Source: an uncultured Rhodospirillales bacterium (GTDB taxonomy: Bacteria > Pseudomonadota > Alphaproteobacteria > CACIAM-22H2). Taken from it: a stretch of 50,233 bases of DNA. Under the pieces are notes generated by a model, which saw nothing but the letters and a program-made list of their open reading frames with translations, was not told where the DNA came from and searched no databases. Each line of letters begins with the position of its first letter. Within the stretch, counting starts at the first letter, position 1. Location of the stretch: NCBI GenBank assembly GCA_937926175.1, contig CALANV010000049.1, forward strand, positions 1-50,233, written 5' to 3'. Made by a program: the position numbers and the translations under genes. Positions 1-8,615 of this stretch are shown piece after piece.

Positions 1-1
1 G

Positions 2-103
2 GCGGGTCTCCTCATCACCACCGAGGCGATGATCGCCGAGAAGCCCGAGAAGAAGCAGTCGACGCCCGCGCCGGGTGCCGGCATGGGCGACATGGACTTC
101 TGA
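2..103 (+). CDS. groEL: Chaperonin GroEL, C-terminal end (5' truncated by window)
   Basis: Only the last 33 codons are inside the window. They read AGLLITTEAMIAEKPEKK near the start, which matches the end of the GroEL equatorial domain, and finish with the short Gly/Met-rich tail GAGMGDMDF that is typical of GroEL C-termini projecting into the folding cavity. GroEL is the cytosolic ATP-dependent 60-kDa chaperonin working with GroES. A strong intrinsic terminator follows about 30 bases after the stop, so this is the end of the groESL transcript. Promoter and heat-shock control lie outside the window. Confidence 0.95.
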   Translation, partial: AGLLITTEAMIAEKPEKKQSTPAPGAGMGDMDF

Positions 104-132
104 TCAAGCCAACAAAAACATGCCTCCAGTTG

Positions 133-170
133 GGGGCGGGTCGAAAAGACCCGCCCCTTTTTTGTTTTTT
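133..170 (+). terminator. Intrinsic terminator of groEL
   Basis: A perfect 10-bp stem (GGGGCGGGTC / GACCCGCCCC) with a GAAAA loop is followed by TTTTTTGTTTTTT. This is a textbook Rho-independent terminator 30 bases after the groEL stop. Confidence 0.95.
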
Positions 171-209
171 GCCGGGCCGTCCCGGCGGTCATGACGGCCC
201 GGCGGCCGG

Positions 210-632
210 TCAGATGCGGGCGTGGCGCGCGGTAATGGCGCGTTCGAGCGCCGCCGCGACGAGGTGATCGATGCCGAGCACGTGACGCAGGCGCGCGAGC
301 ATCCGGCTTTCGACGAACGGCACGCGCCCATCGACCGCGGCGACGTCGCAGGCGATGAGGTACGCCGTCTCGCGCAGATGCGAGGGGATCGAGCTGCCGA
401 TGATCGCGAGCACGCGGTCGAGTCCGTCGTTGGTCTGCAGCATCACCGCGCATTCCTGGGCCGTCTCGATCAGCTGCTCGGGATCGTAGGCGCTGAACAC
501 CGGCCAGCCCTGCACGATCTGGCCGATGCGGCGCATCTCCAGAGAGGGCATGTTTCCATCGACGGCCGACACGAGAATCATCGTGTAGATCAGCGCGGCG
601 TGCGGCGAGACGGGCGGTTGGGCGATCGTCAT
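210..632 (-). CDS. TerB-like (tellurite resistance TerB family) protein
   Basis: A 140-residue all-helical protein. Two similar halves each carry an A-x-DG acidic turn followed by a helix with E/R and I/L spacing (SAVDGNMPSLE near residue 22 and AAVDGRVPFVE near residue 99). This is the internal-repeat pattern of the TerB / DjlA-N fold, which binds metal through acidic residues. Such stand-alone proteins are common in alphaproteobacteria and their cellular role is unsettled, so tellurite resistance should not be assumed. I chose the ATG at 632 because the family alignment begins at MTIAQPPVSPHAALIYTM. An in-frame ATG at 695 would add 21 unconserved residues. It is divergent from the AEC permease. 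Confidence 0.75.
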   Translation of the reverse strand: MTIAQPPVSPHAALIYTMILVSAVDGNMPSLEMRRIGQIVQGWPVFSAYDPEQLIETAQECAVMLQTNDGLDRVLAIIGSSIPSHLRETAYLIACDVAAVDGRVPFVESRMLARLRHVLGIDHLVAAALERAITARHARI

Positions 633-749
633 GCGGAAAGCCTGTCGGTTGTCGAAGCTGGGGACGACTATAGGGGCTCGGTCCGGGCCTGTCATGAGGG
701 CCGTACCCCGCCCTTCCGGCGAACCTGCAATGCAACGATCGTGCTCGAC

Positions 750-768
750 ACGTGCGCAATGCGCACGT
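750..768. promoter_or_regulatory. Perfect 8-bp dyad, candidate operator
   Basis: ACGTGCGC-AAT-GCGCACGT is a perfect inverted repeat with a 3-base centre. It lies in the divergent region between the TerB-like gene (start 632) and the AEC permease (start 803). There is no T-run, so a protein-binding site is likelier than a terminator. The regulator is unknown. Confidence 0.45.
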
Positions 769-802
769 AAGTTGCGCGCCCCAGCAACCCGGCGCCCAAC
801 GC

Positions 803-1759
803 ATGCAGGCGGTCATCGACGTCGTCCTCCCCGTCTTCGCCATCATCTTCGCCGGTTTCCTCGCCGGCCGGTTCCGCATCCTCGGCACCGAGAGCTCGGA
901 GGCGCTGAACCGCTTCGTCTATTTCTTCGCGCTGCCGGCGGTGCTCGTCCTCGGCATAGCCCGCGTGCCGGTCGGGCAGGTGTTCAACCTGCCGTTCATC
1001 GCCGCCTTCATGGGCGGCGTGATCGCGGTGTTCGTGCTGGCCATGGCGGCCGCGTACGTCGCTTTTCCCGGCCGGCTTGCGGCACGCAGCCTGAGCGGCC
1101 TGTCGGCCGTGTTCGCCAACACCGGCTACATGGGCATTCCGCTGTTCCTGACGGCGTTCGGCCCCGATGGCACGTTACCCGCCGTGATCGCCACCGTGCT
1201 GAACAGCGCGATCGTGATCGGCGGAACGATCGTGCTGATCGAACTCGATCTCACACAGGGTGCCGGCCTGCGCAAGGCGGTAATCGACGTGACCAGGGCG
1301 CTCGTCACCAATCCGCTGGTGATCGCGCCCGTGGCCGGGCTCGTCTGGGGCGCGCTGCATCTGCCGATCCCCGCGCCGATCGGCACGTTCGGCGACCTGC
1401 TCGGTGCCTCGGCCGGCCCCTGCGCGCTGTTCGCGATCGGCCTCTTTCTCGCCACGCGCTCGCTGAGCGCCCTGATGGGCGGCCGGCGCGCGATCGAGGT
1501 CACGTGGCTGATGATCCTGAAGCTGGTCCTGCAGCCGCTCGTGACGTGGTGGCTCGCGCGCCATCTCGGCCTCGACCCGTTCTGGGCGGCGTCCGCCGTC
1601 ATCCTCGCGGCGCTTCCCACCGGCGCGCTCGCCTTCGTGATCGCGAGCCGCTACGGAATCTATGCCGAACGGACGTCGGCGGCGATCCTGGGGTCGACCG
1701 TCGCGTCGGTCGTCACTCTGTCGGCCGTGATGATCGCCCTCGGTGACGTGCGGCCATAG
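803..1759 (+). CDS. AEC family transporter (auxin efflux carrier-like permease)
   Basis: A 318-residue integral membrane protein of the AEC / Mem_trans family, with about ten hydrophobic segments spread along the whole length. It begins MQAVIDVVLPVFAIIFAGFL. The family-typical N-x-G-Y-M-G-I-P-L motif (ANTGYMGIPLFL) lies near residue 110, and the C-terminal half repeats the five-helix unit with the LPTGALAF segment. Bacterial AEC permeases export or import organic anions such as malate, and the substrate cannot be read from sequence. The ATG at 803 gives the usual family length. A GTG at 752 lies inside a palindrome and is less likely. The downstream neighbour is convergent. Confidence 0.88.
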   Translation: MQAVIDVVLPVFAIIFAGFLAGRFRILGTESSEALNRFVYFFALPAVLVLGIARVPVGQVFNLPFIAAFMGGVIAVFVLAMAAAYVAFPGRLAARSLSGLSAVFANTGYMGIPLFLTAFGPDGTLPAVIATVLNSAIVIGGTIVLIELDLTQGAGLRKAVIDVTRALVTNPLVIAPVAGLVWGALHLPIPAPIGTFGDLLGASAGPCALFAIGLFLATRSLSALMGGRRAIEVTWLMILKLVLQPLVTWWLARHLGLDPFWAASAVILAALPTGALAFVIASRYGIYAERTSAAILGSTVASVVTLSAVMIALGDVRP

Positions 1760-1834
1760 ACGTCGCGACGCAATTCCGTCACAGCCGTCGTCGTCGCGGC
1801 CGTCGCCGCAGCTGCGGCACGAAGCGGTGCGCGA

Positions 1835-4588
1835 TCACGGCGCGCGCCCCAGGAACTCCCGCGTGATCCGCACGGCATCGGCAAGGCCAACGCGCTCCAC
1901 GGCCACGCCCGGCGGGAACGCGCCACAAAGCCGCGACGGCAGGCGCGGGTCGAGCAGGACGAACACTCCGGTATCGTCGGCGCGGCGCACGAGCCGGCCG
2001 AAGGCCTGCTTGAGGCGCAGTCGCGTCAGCATGTCGTCATAGGCCGCGCCGCCGAACGCGGCCTTGCGCGCACGATGAAGGATGTCGGGCCGCGGCCAGG
2101 GCACACGGTCGAACACGATCAGACGCAGGCTGCGCCCCGGCACGTCGACGCCGTCGCGCACGGCATCGGTGCCGAGCAGGCACGCGTCTTCCTCGGCACG
2201 GAAGATGTCGATGAGCGTGCCGGTATCGAGCCCGTCGATATGCTGGGCGTAAAGCGGGAGGCCGGCATCCTCGAGCGCGGTGGCGATGCGCGCGTGCACC
2301 GCCTTGAGCCGGTTGATCGCAGTGAACAGGCCGAGCGCGCCGCCGCCCGCCGCGATGAACAGCGCGCGGTAGGCGGCGGCGACCTGTGCGATGTCGGTGC
2401 CGCGCACGTCGCGCACGACGAGGACGCGCGTGCGCGCCGGATAGTCGAAGGGCGAGGGAACGCTGGCGTACACCGCGTCGGCCAGGTGGCGCGTACCGGT
2501 ACGGGCCGCGGCCGCGGCCCAGTCGGTATCGGGATCACCCGTGCCGTCGGTCAGCGTCGCCGAGGTGATCAGGACGCCGTGCGCGGGCCGCGCCACGGCC
2601 TCGGCGAACGGCAGGGTGGGATCGATCCAGTGCCGGTGCAGACCGACGTCGACGTCGCGCCCCTCGACGCGTTCGACCGACAGCCATTCGACGAACTCGG
2701 GCGGCGTCTCACCGGCGAGTGCCGACAGCATGCTTCGCCACGCTGCGATCTTGTCGAGGCCGCGGCGCGCGATGCTTTTTGCGATCGCCTCGATGCGCCC
2801 GCGGGTCGTGCTGTCGAGCTCGTCGGCCTCGACGTCGAGGCGCTGGACGAGGCGCTTCACGAGCCGGTGCATCGGTTCGGCGAGGCGGGCGAGTGCCGCA
2901 TCGAGGGCTGCGGCCGCGTCGATCAGCCCTTCGATCGGCGGCCGCAGGTCGGCTTCGATGCTGTAGCCGTCGTCGATGCGTTCGGCCCTGGCGTAGACCT
3001 GGGCGCGCACGCGGGCGAGGAAGGACTCGGCAGGGCCGATGGGCGTTCCGGTCAGCCGCTGCGGCCAGTGCTCGCCCGGCAGGGCGCGCGCGGCGTGGAG
3101 GATCGCCTCGAGATCGCGTTCGGCCTCGGGATCGCCGGCGACGAGGTCGCCGCAGCGCGCCTTGAGGCCGCGGGCGCGCGACCGGCCGGTGCCTTCGTTG
3201 CCGATCAGCCAGCGACGGAGCTCGTGGGACTCCTCGCCGGACAGAAATGCGGAGAAGGCGCCGTCGGCCGCATCGAAGACGTGGTGGCCCTCGTCGAACA
3301 CATAGCGCGTCGGCAGGTTGGTGTCGTCGACCCCGCCGAGTGCGGCCTGATACATGACGAGCGCATGGTTGGCGATGACGATATGGGCGCGCCGGGCGCG
3401 GCGGATGCTGCGCTCGACGAAGCATTTGTGGAAGTGCGGACAGGCCGCGTAGATGCACTCGCCGCGCCGGTCGGCCAAACCGCGCGTGCGCGCACGGCCG
3501 CCGATATCGGCGAGCCAAGCCGGGAAGTCGCCGCCGACCATGTCGCCGTCGCGGGTGGCGAGCGCCCAGCGCGCCATCAGGCCGAGCGCCACCGCATCCT
3601 GCGGCCGTGACGCGAGCGCGGCGACCGCCTCTTCGAAATTGAGCAGGCAGAAATAGTTCTCGCGTCCCTTGCGGATGACAACGCGACGCTGCTTCTCGAC
3701 GGGGTCGCGGTAAAGCCGGTCGAGCTCGCGGTCGATCTGGTGCTGCAGGTTGCGGGTGTAGGTGGAGATCCACACCGGCCCGTTGTTCTTCTCGGCCCAG
3801 ACGGTGGCCGGTGCGAGATAACCCAAGGTCTTGCCGACGCCTGTGCCGGCCTCCGCGAGAACGAGGCGAGGCTGGTCCTCGACCTCGCGCGGCATGAAGG
3901 CAGCGCTGACGGCAGAGGCATAGTCCGCCTGACTGGGGCGCGGCTCGGCATCCGCGCCGAGCATCTTGACGAGCCGGGCGCGTGCCTCGACGGGTTCGAC
4001 CGGCCACGTGCCGGGCGGAGGCTCGGGCGCGTGCTCGGACCATTCGGCAAGACGCAGCCATACGTGAAGGGCCCGGAACGAGGTCGCCGCCGCATAGGCC
4101 TCGGGCGCATCGCCGAGTGCGGCGAGCACCGCATCAGCCCAGCGCCAGCCGCCGCGCGCCATCACCCGCGCGATGCCAATTACATCCGGATCGTGCGGCC
4201 GGTCGGGGGCGGCGAGCTCGGCCAGCAGGCGATGCGTGGCCTCGCGGAGCGCCAGTGCCTCGGACGCCAGATCGTGGCGCACGAAGATGCCCAGCACGGC
4301 CGCAAGGCCGCGCGGCGTCGGCAGGCAGAACTGCGCGGGACGAACGAAGGCGAAGAGCTCGAGCAGGTCGAGTGCCGCGATACGCTCGAGCCCGAGCCGA
4401 CGCGCCGTGGCGGGCGCATGGACGACGATCGGTGCCGCGGCGCGGGCGCGTACCGCCGCCTCCTCGCCGTCGATCTCGGCGATCTCGCCGTCGGGCGACA
4501 GCCAGATCGCGCGCGCGACGCCGGCGACGAGCACCGGTGCGTCGGGAACGACGGGGGTAGGGACGGATGGCGTGGCCGGAGGATGCAT
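1835..4588 (-). CDS. DinG/XPD-type ATP-dependent DNA helicase
   Basis: A 917-residue superfamily 2 helicase of the DEAD_2 (Rad3/XPD/DinG) type. The Walker A sequence AEAGTGVGKT lies at about 245-254. The iron-sulphur domain cysteines are visible at about 314, 378, 383 and 389, followed by ANHALVM. The Walker B box DEGH is at about 432-435. The C-terminal helicase half ends with the motif VI region LKQAFGRLVRR. The N-terminal 200 residues resemble the degenerate exonuclease-like leader seen in alphaproteobacterial DinG-like proteins, and I see no intact DEDD exonuclease motif. The family unwinds 5'-to-3' and acts on R-loops, D-loops and damaged templates. The gene is monocistronic and divergent from lysK. 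The start at 4588 is plausible but not backed by a strong ribosome site. Confidence 0.88.
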   Translation of the reverse strand: MHPPATPSVPTPVVPDAPVLVAGVARAIWLSPDGEIAEIDGEEAAVRARAAAPIVVHAPATARRLGLERIAALDLLELFAFVRPAQFCLPTPRGLAAVLGIFVRHDLASEALALREATHRLLAELAAPDRPHDPDVIGIARVMARGGWRWADAVLAALGDAPEAYAAATSFRALHVWLRLAEWSEHAPEPPPGTWPVEPVEARARLVKMLGADAEPRPSQADYASAVSAAFMPREVEDQPRLVLAEAGTGVGKTLGYLAPATVWAEKNNGPVWISTYTRNLQHQIDRELDRLYRDPVEKQRRVVIRKGRENYFCLLNFEEAVAALASRPQDAVALGLMARWALATRDGDMVGGDFPAWLADIGGRARTRGLADRRGECIYAACPHFHKCFVERSIRRARRAHIVIANHALVMYQAALGGVDDTNLPTRYVFDEGHHVFDAADGAFSAFLSGEESHELRRWLIGNEGTGRSRARGLKARCGDLVAGDPEAERDLEAILHAARALPGEHWPQRLTGTPIGPAESFLARVRAQVYARAERIDDGYSIEADLRPPIEGLIDAAAALDAALARLAEPMHRLVKRLVQRLDVEADELDSTTRGRIEAIAKSIARRGLDKIAAWRSMLSALAGETPPEFVEWLSVERVEGRDVDVGLHRHWIDPTLPFAEAVARPAHGVLITSATLTDGTGDPDTDWAAAAARTGTRHLADAVYASVPSPFDYPARTRVLVVRDVRGTDIAQVAAAYRALFIAAGGGALGLFTAINRLKAVHARIATALEDAGLPLYAQHIDGLDTGTLIDIFRAEEDACLLGTDAVRDGVDVPGRSLRLIVFDRVPWPRPDILHRARKAAFGGAAYDDMLTRLRLKQAFGRLVRRADDTGVFVLLDPRLPSRLCGAFPPGVAVERVGLADAVRITREFLGRAP

Positions 4589-4699
4589 GCGCGAGGCCTC
4601 TTATAACGCGCCTCGATGCCGGCGAGTCACCGATTAACGCGCGCCATCCGATGCATCTTGCCGCAGATGGGTGGCGGGCGCGCGCGGTCAAGCGCGCCA

Positions 4700-4728
4700 T
4701 TGACGCGGGAACACGCGCCTTCTAGCTT
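4700..4728 (+). promoter_or_regulatory. Candidate sigma-70 promoter of lysK (near-leaderless)
   Basis: TTGACG at 4700-4705 and TAGCTT at 4723-4728 are separated by exactly 17 bases. Initiation would fall within a few bases of the ATG at 4738, implying a leaderless or very short-leader mRNA. No Shine-Dalgarno sequence is visible. Confidence 0.45.
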
Positions 4729-4737
4729 CCGCCGGCC

Positions 4738-6357
4738 ATGAATGACATCACCGTGAACGTTCCGCGCGACCTCGCGCTGCAGGGGCGGGCCTGGCCGTTC
4801 GAAGAGGCGCGCAAGCTGATCGCGCGCATCGACGGCAAGACGCCGGCCAAAGGCTACGTGTTGTTCGAGACGGGCTACGGGCCCTCGGGCCTGCCGCATA
4901 TCGGCACGTTCGGCGAGGTCGTGCGCACGACGATGGTGCGCAACGCCTTCCGGGCGATGTGCGACGTACCGACGCGGCTGTTCGCGTTCTCCGACGACAT
5001 GGACGGGCTGCGCAAGGTTCCGGACAACGTTCCGAACCAGGACATGCTGCGCCAGCACCTCGGCAAGCCGTTGACCTCGGTGCCCGACCCGTTCGGCACG
5101 CACGAGAGCTTCGGCCACCACAACAATGCGCGACTGCGTGCATTCCTCGACTCGTTCGGGTTCGAGTACGAGTTCCAATCCGCGACCGAATGCTACAAGT
5201 CCGGGCGGTTCGACGCGACGCTGCTCAAGGTGCTGGAGCACTACGACGCCGTCACGAACGTCATCCTGCCTACGCTCGGGCCCGAGCGCCGTGCGACCTA
5301 CAGCCCGTTCCTGCCGATCTGTCCGCGCACCGGCGTGGTGCTTCAGGTGCCGCTGATCGCCCGCGACGTGAAGGCCGGCACGATCACGTATCGCGATCCG
5401 GAGACGGGGCAGCTGGTCGAGGTTCCGGTCACGGGCGGACATTGCAAGCTGCAGTGGAAAGCCGACTGGGCGATGCGATGGGTCGCGCTCGGCGTCGACT
5501 ACGAGATGTCCGGCAAGGACCTGATCGATTCGGTCAAGCTGTCGAGCCAGATCTGCCGCATCCTGGGCGGACGGCCGCCCGAGGGGTTCAACTACGAACT
5601 GTTCCTCGACGAGAAGGGCGAAAAGATCTCCAAGTCGAAGGGGAACGGCCTGACGGTCGAGGAATGGCTGACCTACGGTCCGCCCGAGAGCCTTGCGCTC
5701 TACATGTTCACCTCGCCCAGGAGCGCCAAGCGCCTGCACTTCGACGTGATTCCGCGCCAAGTGGACGACTACCTGACGGCGCTCGCGCGTTTCCCGACGC
5801 AGTCGCCGCGCGAGCAGCTCGACAATCCGGTGTGGCACATCCACGCCGGCAAGCCGCCGGCGCCCGAACCGGACACGCTGCCGTTCAATATCCTGCTGAA
5901 TCTCGTCGGCGTCGCGAATACCGAGGACCGGGGCGTATTGTGGGGCTTCATCACGCGGTACAGGCCGAACGCATCGCCGGCGACGCACCCGTTCCTCGAC
6001 CGGCTGGTGGGTTACGCGATCAACTACTTCCGCGACTACGTGCGGCCGACGCGGCGCTACCGCGCGGCTACGGCGCAGGAGCGGGCGGCGCTCGAGGACC
6101 TCATCGCCGTGCTGGAGAAGTTTCCGCCGGGTACCGAGTCGGAAACGATCCAGTACGAGGTCTACGAGGTCGGCAAGCGGCACGGCTGGGCGCAGGATCT
6201 GCGCGCCTGGTTCAAATCCTGCTACGAGATTCTGTTCGGCACCGAACAGGGACCACGGCTCGGCTCGTTCATCGCGCTCTACGGCATAGCCGAGACGATC
6301 GCGCTGATCCGGAAGGCGCTCGCGGGCGAACTCGTCGCGACGAATCGTGCGTCTTAG
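4738..6357 (+). CDS. lysK: Lysine--tRNA ligase, class I (LysRS1)
   Basis: A 539-residue class I lysyl-tRNA synthetase that charges tRNA-Lys with lysine. Both class I signatures are present: PHIGTF at 53-58 (HIGH box) and KISKSKGNG from about 296 (KMSKS box). The length and the opening WPFEEARKL...KGYVLFETGYGPSG region match archaeal-type LysRS1, a form shared by archaea, spirochaetes and a subset of alphaproteobacteria, and unrelated to the usual class II LysS. The C-terminal half is the alpha-helical anticodon-binding cage. It stands alone between divergent and convergent neighbours. The start at 4738 is supported by the family N-terminus and the promoter spacing. Confidence 0.95.
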   Translation: MNDITVNVPRDLALQGRAWPFEEARKLIARIDGKTPAKGYVLFETGYGPSGLPHIGTFGEVVRTTMVRNAFRAMCDVPTRLFAFSDDMDGLRKVPDNVPNQDMLRQHLGKPLTSVPDPFGTHESFGHHNNARLRAFLDSFGFEYEFQSATECYKSGRFDATLLKVLEHYDAVTNVILPTLGPERRATYSPFLPICPRTGVVLQVPLIARDVKAGTITYRDPETGQLVEVPVTGGHCKLQWKADWAMRWVALGVDYEMSGKDLIDSVKLSSQICRILGGRPPEGFNYELFLDEKGEKISKSKGNGLTVEEWLTYGPPESLALYMFTSPRSAKRLHFDVIPRQVDDYLTALARFPTQSPREQLDNPVWHIHAGKPPAPEPDTLPFNILLNLVGVANTEDRGVLWGFITRYRPNASPATHPFLDRLVGYAINYFRDYVRPTRRYRAATAQERAALEDLIAVLEKFPPGTESETIQYEVYEVGKRHGWAQDLRAWFKSCYEILFGTEQGPRLGSFIALYGIAETIALIRKALAGELVATNRAS

Positions 6358-6459
6358 CCGGGACGGATCCCGCGTTTCGACAGCGCGCGCCGTTCAGGCG
6401 CCACAACATCGGCGCAAGCGGCTTCGGGCCTCGCCGGCGAAGGGCGCTGAAAGTCCGGG

Positions 6460-7095
6460 CTACTGCGTCGCCCAGACGACGCGATGCATGAAGGCGACGT
6501 CCTCGACCGGCAGGTTGCGCTCGACATGCGTGGCGCCCAGGGGAGCAAGCTCGATCTTCTTGGCGCCACGGCGCAACAGCTGCTTGACCAAGAGTTCGCC
6601 GTCCCGGACCTTGAGGACGACGCGATCACCGCGCCTGAGGCCCGCCCCGGGCGAAACGATGATCGTATCGCCGTCACGGTAGATCGGCGCCATGGAATCG
6701 CCGGTAATCTCCAGGGCATAGGCGTTCGGGTCGGCGATGTCCGGAAACATCAGCTCGTCCCATCCGGTGCCGGCCGGGCGGCCGGCATCGTCGAAGGCGC
6801 CCTTGGCAGAGGCCTGGGCATAGCCGATCACGGGAATGCGTCGGACGACGCCCGAAGCTCCCTGCGCCTTGCCGATATAGGCAACGAAGTCGGCCAGCGT
6901 CGCGCCGGTTGCCTCGAGGATCTTGGCGATGCTTTCGGTGGACGGCCAGCGCGGCCGCCCGTCGCGCGCGATGCGCTTGCTCTTGTTGAACGTCGTCGGG
7001 TCGAGGCCGGCACGGCGGGCGAGGCCCGACGGCGAAAATCCGTGATCGGCCGCAAGCTGATCGATCGCGAGCCAGACGTCCTGATGGCGCAACAT
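6460..7095 (-). CDS. XRE-type HTH repressor with S24 (LexA/CI-like) peptidase domain
   Basis: A 211-residue two-domain regulator. Residues 5-75 form a helix-turn-helix of the CI/XRE type (GFSPSGLARRAGLDPTTF). Residues 88-205 form an S24 peptidase fold with the catalytic Ser134 in ITGDSMAP and Lys171 in LLVKQL. The 37-residue Ser-Lys spacing equals that of LexA. The self-cleavage site position reads Ala95-Ser96 (GYAQAS) rather than the usual Ala-Gly. In this family a DNA-damage or stress signal may trigger autocleavage and derepression. The gene follows the Crp/Fnr gene in the same direction but has its own promoter-like region with tandem 10-bp repeats. It is chromosomal, with no prophage genes nearby. 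Confidence 0.88.
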   Translation of the reverse strand: MLRHQDVWLAIDQLAADHGFSPSGLARRAGLDPTTFNKSKRIARDGRPRWPSTESIAKILEATGATLADFVAYIGKAQGASGVVRRIPVIGYAQASAKGAFDDAGRPAGTGWDELMFPDIADPNAYALEITGDSMAPIYRDGDTIIVSPGAGLRRGDRVVLKVRDGELLVKQLLRRGAKKIELAPLGATHVERNLPVEDVAFMHRVVWATQ

Positions 7096-7121
7096 AAGGG
7101 GGACAGCCCCTCGATAGGTAC

Positions 7122-7141
7122 GTTATCGGAAGTTGTCGGAA
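7122..7141. promoter_or_regulatory. Tandem 10-bp repeat, candidate S24-repressor operator
   Basis: GTTATCGGAA is followed immediately by GTTGTCGGAA, with one difference in ten. The repeat lies between the S24 gene start (7095) and a minus-strand CATAAT (-10-like, 7157-7152), so it would cover the transcription start region. The one-helical-turn period suits side-by-side binding of repressor subunits. Confidence 0.5.
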
Positions 7142-7250
7142 CAAACAGCAGATTATGCATAAATTCTTGAAAATACAACCCGCGGCGGTCGGCTGAACCG
7201 CGCATGGCGCAACCCGCGGCTGCTCCGCTTCGGTCCGGCTCCGGCGGATT

Positions 7251-8000
7251 TCAGAGGAGGGACGGTTCGGCCAGGCCGAATCCGCCGTCGAGTTCGGCGC
7301 GTTCGTGCAGCGCCTGCAGGTCGAGGATGGTGAGGCGGCCGCGCTCGAAGCGCGCGATGCCGTCGTCGCCCAGGACCTTGAACATGCGGCTGATGTGGAC
7401 GGTGCTCAGGCCCAAGGCATCCGCGAAATGCTCCTGCGTCAGCGGCAGCACGCAACCATCGCCCTGCCACAGCCGGCGCTGTTTGAGGCGTGCGTGGAGC
7501 TCGGCAAGGAGATAGGCGACCCGTGCGACCGCCTCGCGCCGGCCGATCGCGGCAAGGCGCATTCGGATCAGCATCGATTCGGCGGCAGCGATGCGCGCGA
7601 TCTCCAGACCGAGACGGGGCTGAGTCTCGAACAGCGCCTCGACCTTGTCGCATGCGAAGACGCAGAGGCTCGCATCGGTCAGCGTTTGCACCGTGCAGGT
7701 GACGGCGCCGAGGAGCGGAATCTGCACGCCGATGACGTCCCCGGGCACATAAAAGTGCAGGATCTGGCGATTGCCGTTGACATTGGCGTAGCCGAACGCC
7801 CAGCCGTCAAAGAGCGTGTAGAACACGGAATGTTGTCCGGATGGCCGGACCAGCGTCCGGCGCGCCGGAACATGGATGTGGTCCTTCTTGAACCTGCCGA
7901 GCGCCACGAGAGCAGCAGGTGGGATCGGCCTGAAGACGCCGCTTCGCCGCCAAGGGCAGTTCTCGCACGGGACATACTGTCCACGTTTGTTCTGTGACAT
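7251..8000 (-). CDS. Crp/Fnr family transcriptional regulator
   Basis: A 249-residue regulator with a cyclic-nucleotide-type beta-roll at about 25-135 (FDGWAFGY...ILHFYVPGDVIG), a dimerisation helix, and a C-terminal winged helix at about 180-225 (LTQEHFADALGLSTVHISRMFKVL), as in the FixK/Fnr branch. The N-terminus carries a C12-x-x-C15 pair (PCENCPW) and there are further cysteines in the beta-roll, but the full four-cysteine spacing of oxygen-sensing Fnr is not obvious. The ligand or signal is therefore unknown. The start at 8000 is chosen because TAGGA lies 8 bases upstream. An ATG at 8036 would add 12 residues. It is divergent from the DUF952 gene. Confidence 0.9.
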   Translation of the reverse strand: MSQNKRGQYVPCENCPWRRSGVFRPIPPAALVALGRFKKDHIHVPARRTLVRPSGQHSVFYTLFDGWAFGYANVNGNRQILHFYVPGDVIGVQIPLLGAVTCTVQTLTDASLCVFACDKVEALFETQPRLGLEIARIAAAESMLIRMRLAAIGRREAVARVAYLLAELHARLKQRRLWQGDGCVLPLTQEHFADALGLSTVHISRMFKVLGDDGIARFERGRLTILDLQALHERAELDGGFGLAEPSLL

Positions 8001-8241
8001 CCTCGCGGTCCTAGCTGCGCCAGGAAACGACAACAATCAGGCGATGTGGTCAACCCGTGCGAAGTTGCACATGTTATGAACGCGTGTTGGGTTCATCTCA
8101 GTTCATTCCATATGTCCAAACGCCGGGCAGGGCCCCGAAAAATGGGCAGGCTGTGCCATGGCATTGGAATCAATAGAGGAACCCGCATTCTCTCCGCCGT
8201 TGTGCGACTCGGAAGCGGCCTCCTAAGCTAGCGTATCGTTA
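8001..8241. other. Divergent intergenic region, Crp-like / DUF952
   Basis: About 240 bases separate two divergent genes and presumably hold both promoters. I see no convincing gene and no clean Fnr box (TTGAT-N4-ATCAA). A 61-codon reading frame at 8046-8231 has no ribosome site and no recognisable product. Confidence 0.5.
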
Positions 8242-8595
8242 ATGAACGGCGTTTATCACATATGCTCGCGTCGCGAGTGGGAGGCGATCCGGAACGGCGA
8301 CCGTTACGAAGGTTCGCCGCAGGATCGTGCCGACGGCTTTATCCATTTCTCGACCGCCGCACAGCTTGCCGAGAGCGCCGCCAGGCACTACGCCGGGCAG
8401 CACGACCTCGTTCTGCTCGAAGTCGATGCCGGGTCTCTCGGTCCGGCCCTGAAATGGGAGCCTTCGCGCGGCGGACAGTTGTTCCCGCATCTCTACGGTC
8501 CCCTGCCGCTGACGTCGGTACGCCGGACTGCCGATCTGCCGCTCGGCCCCGACGGACGTCATGTCCTGCCCTGGGGCCTGGGTTCGGGCACGTGA
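8242..8595 (+). CDS. DUF952 domain-containing protein
   Basis: A 117-residue protein matching the DUF952 family over its whole length. It opens with VYHICSRREWEAI, then GFIHFSTAAQL near residue 33, the LVLLEVDAGSLG strand, and FPHLYGPLPL near residue 80. The fold is related to ADP-ribosyl/phosphotransferase-like folds and no function is established. The gap to pyrD is 20 bases, so the two are probably co-transcribed. Confidence 0.9.
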   Translation: MNGVYHICSRREWEAIRNGDRYEGSPQDRADGFIHFSTAAQLAESAARHYAGQHDLVLLEVDAGSLGPALKWEPSRGGQLFPHLYGPLPLTSVRRTADLPLGPDGRHVLPWGLGSGT

Positions 8596-8615
8596 AACGG
8601 CATCGGCAGCGGTAG

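Noticed and set aside
2075..3610. 511-codon open frame on the plus strand
   Set aside because: It is antisense to the DinG-type helicase and has the typical mirror-frame composition.
8046..8231. 61-codon open frame upstream of the DUF952 gene
   Set aside because: It has no ribosome site and no recognisable product, and it lies in a divergent promoter region.
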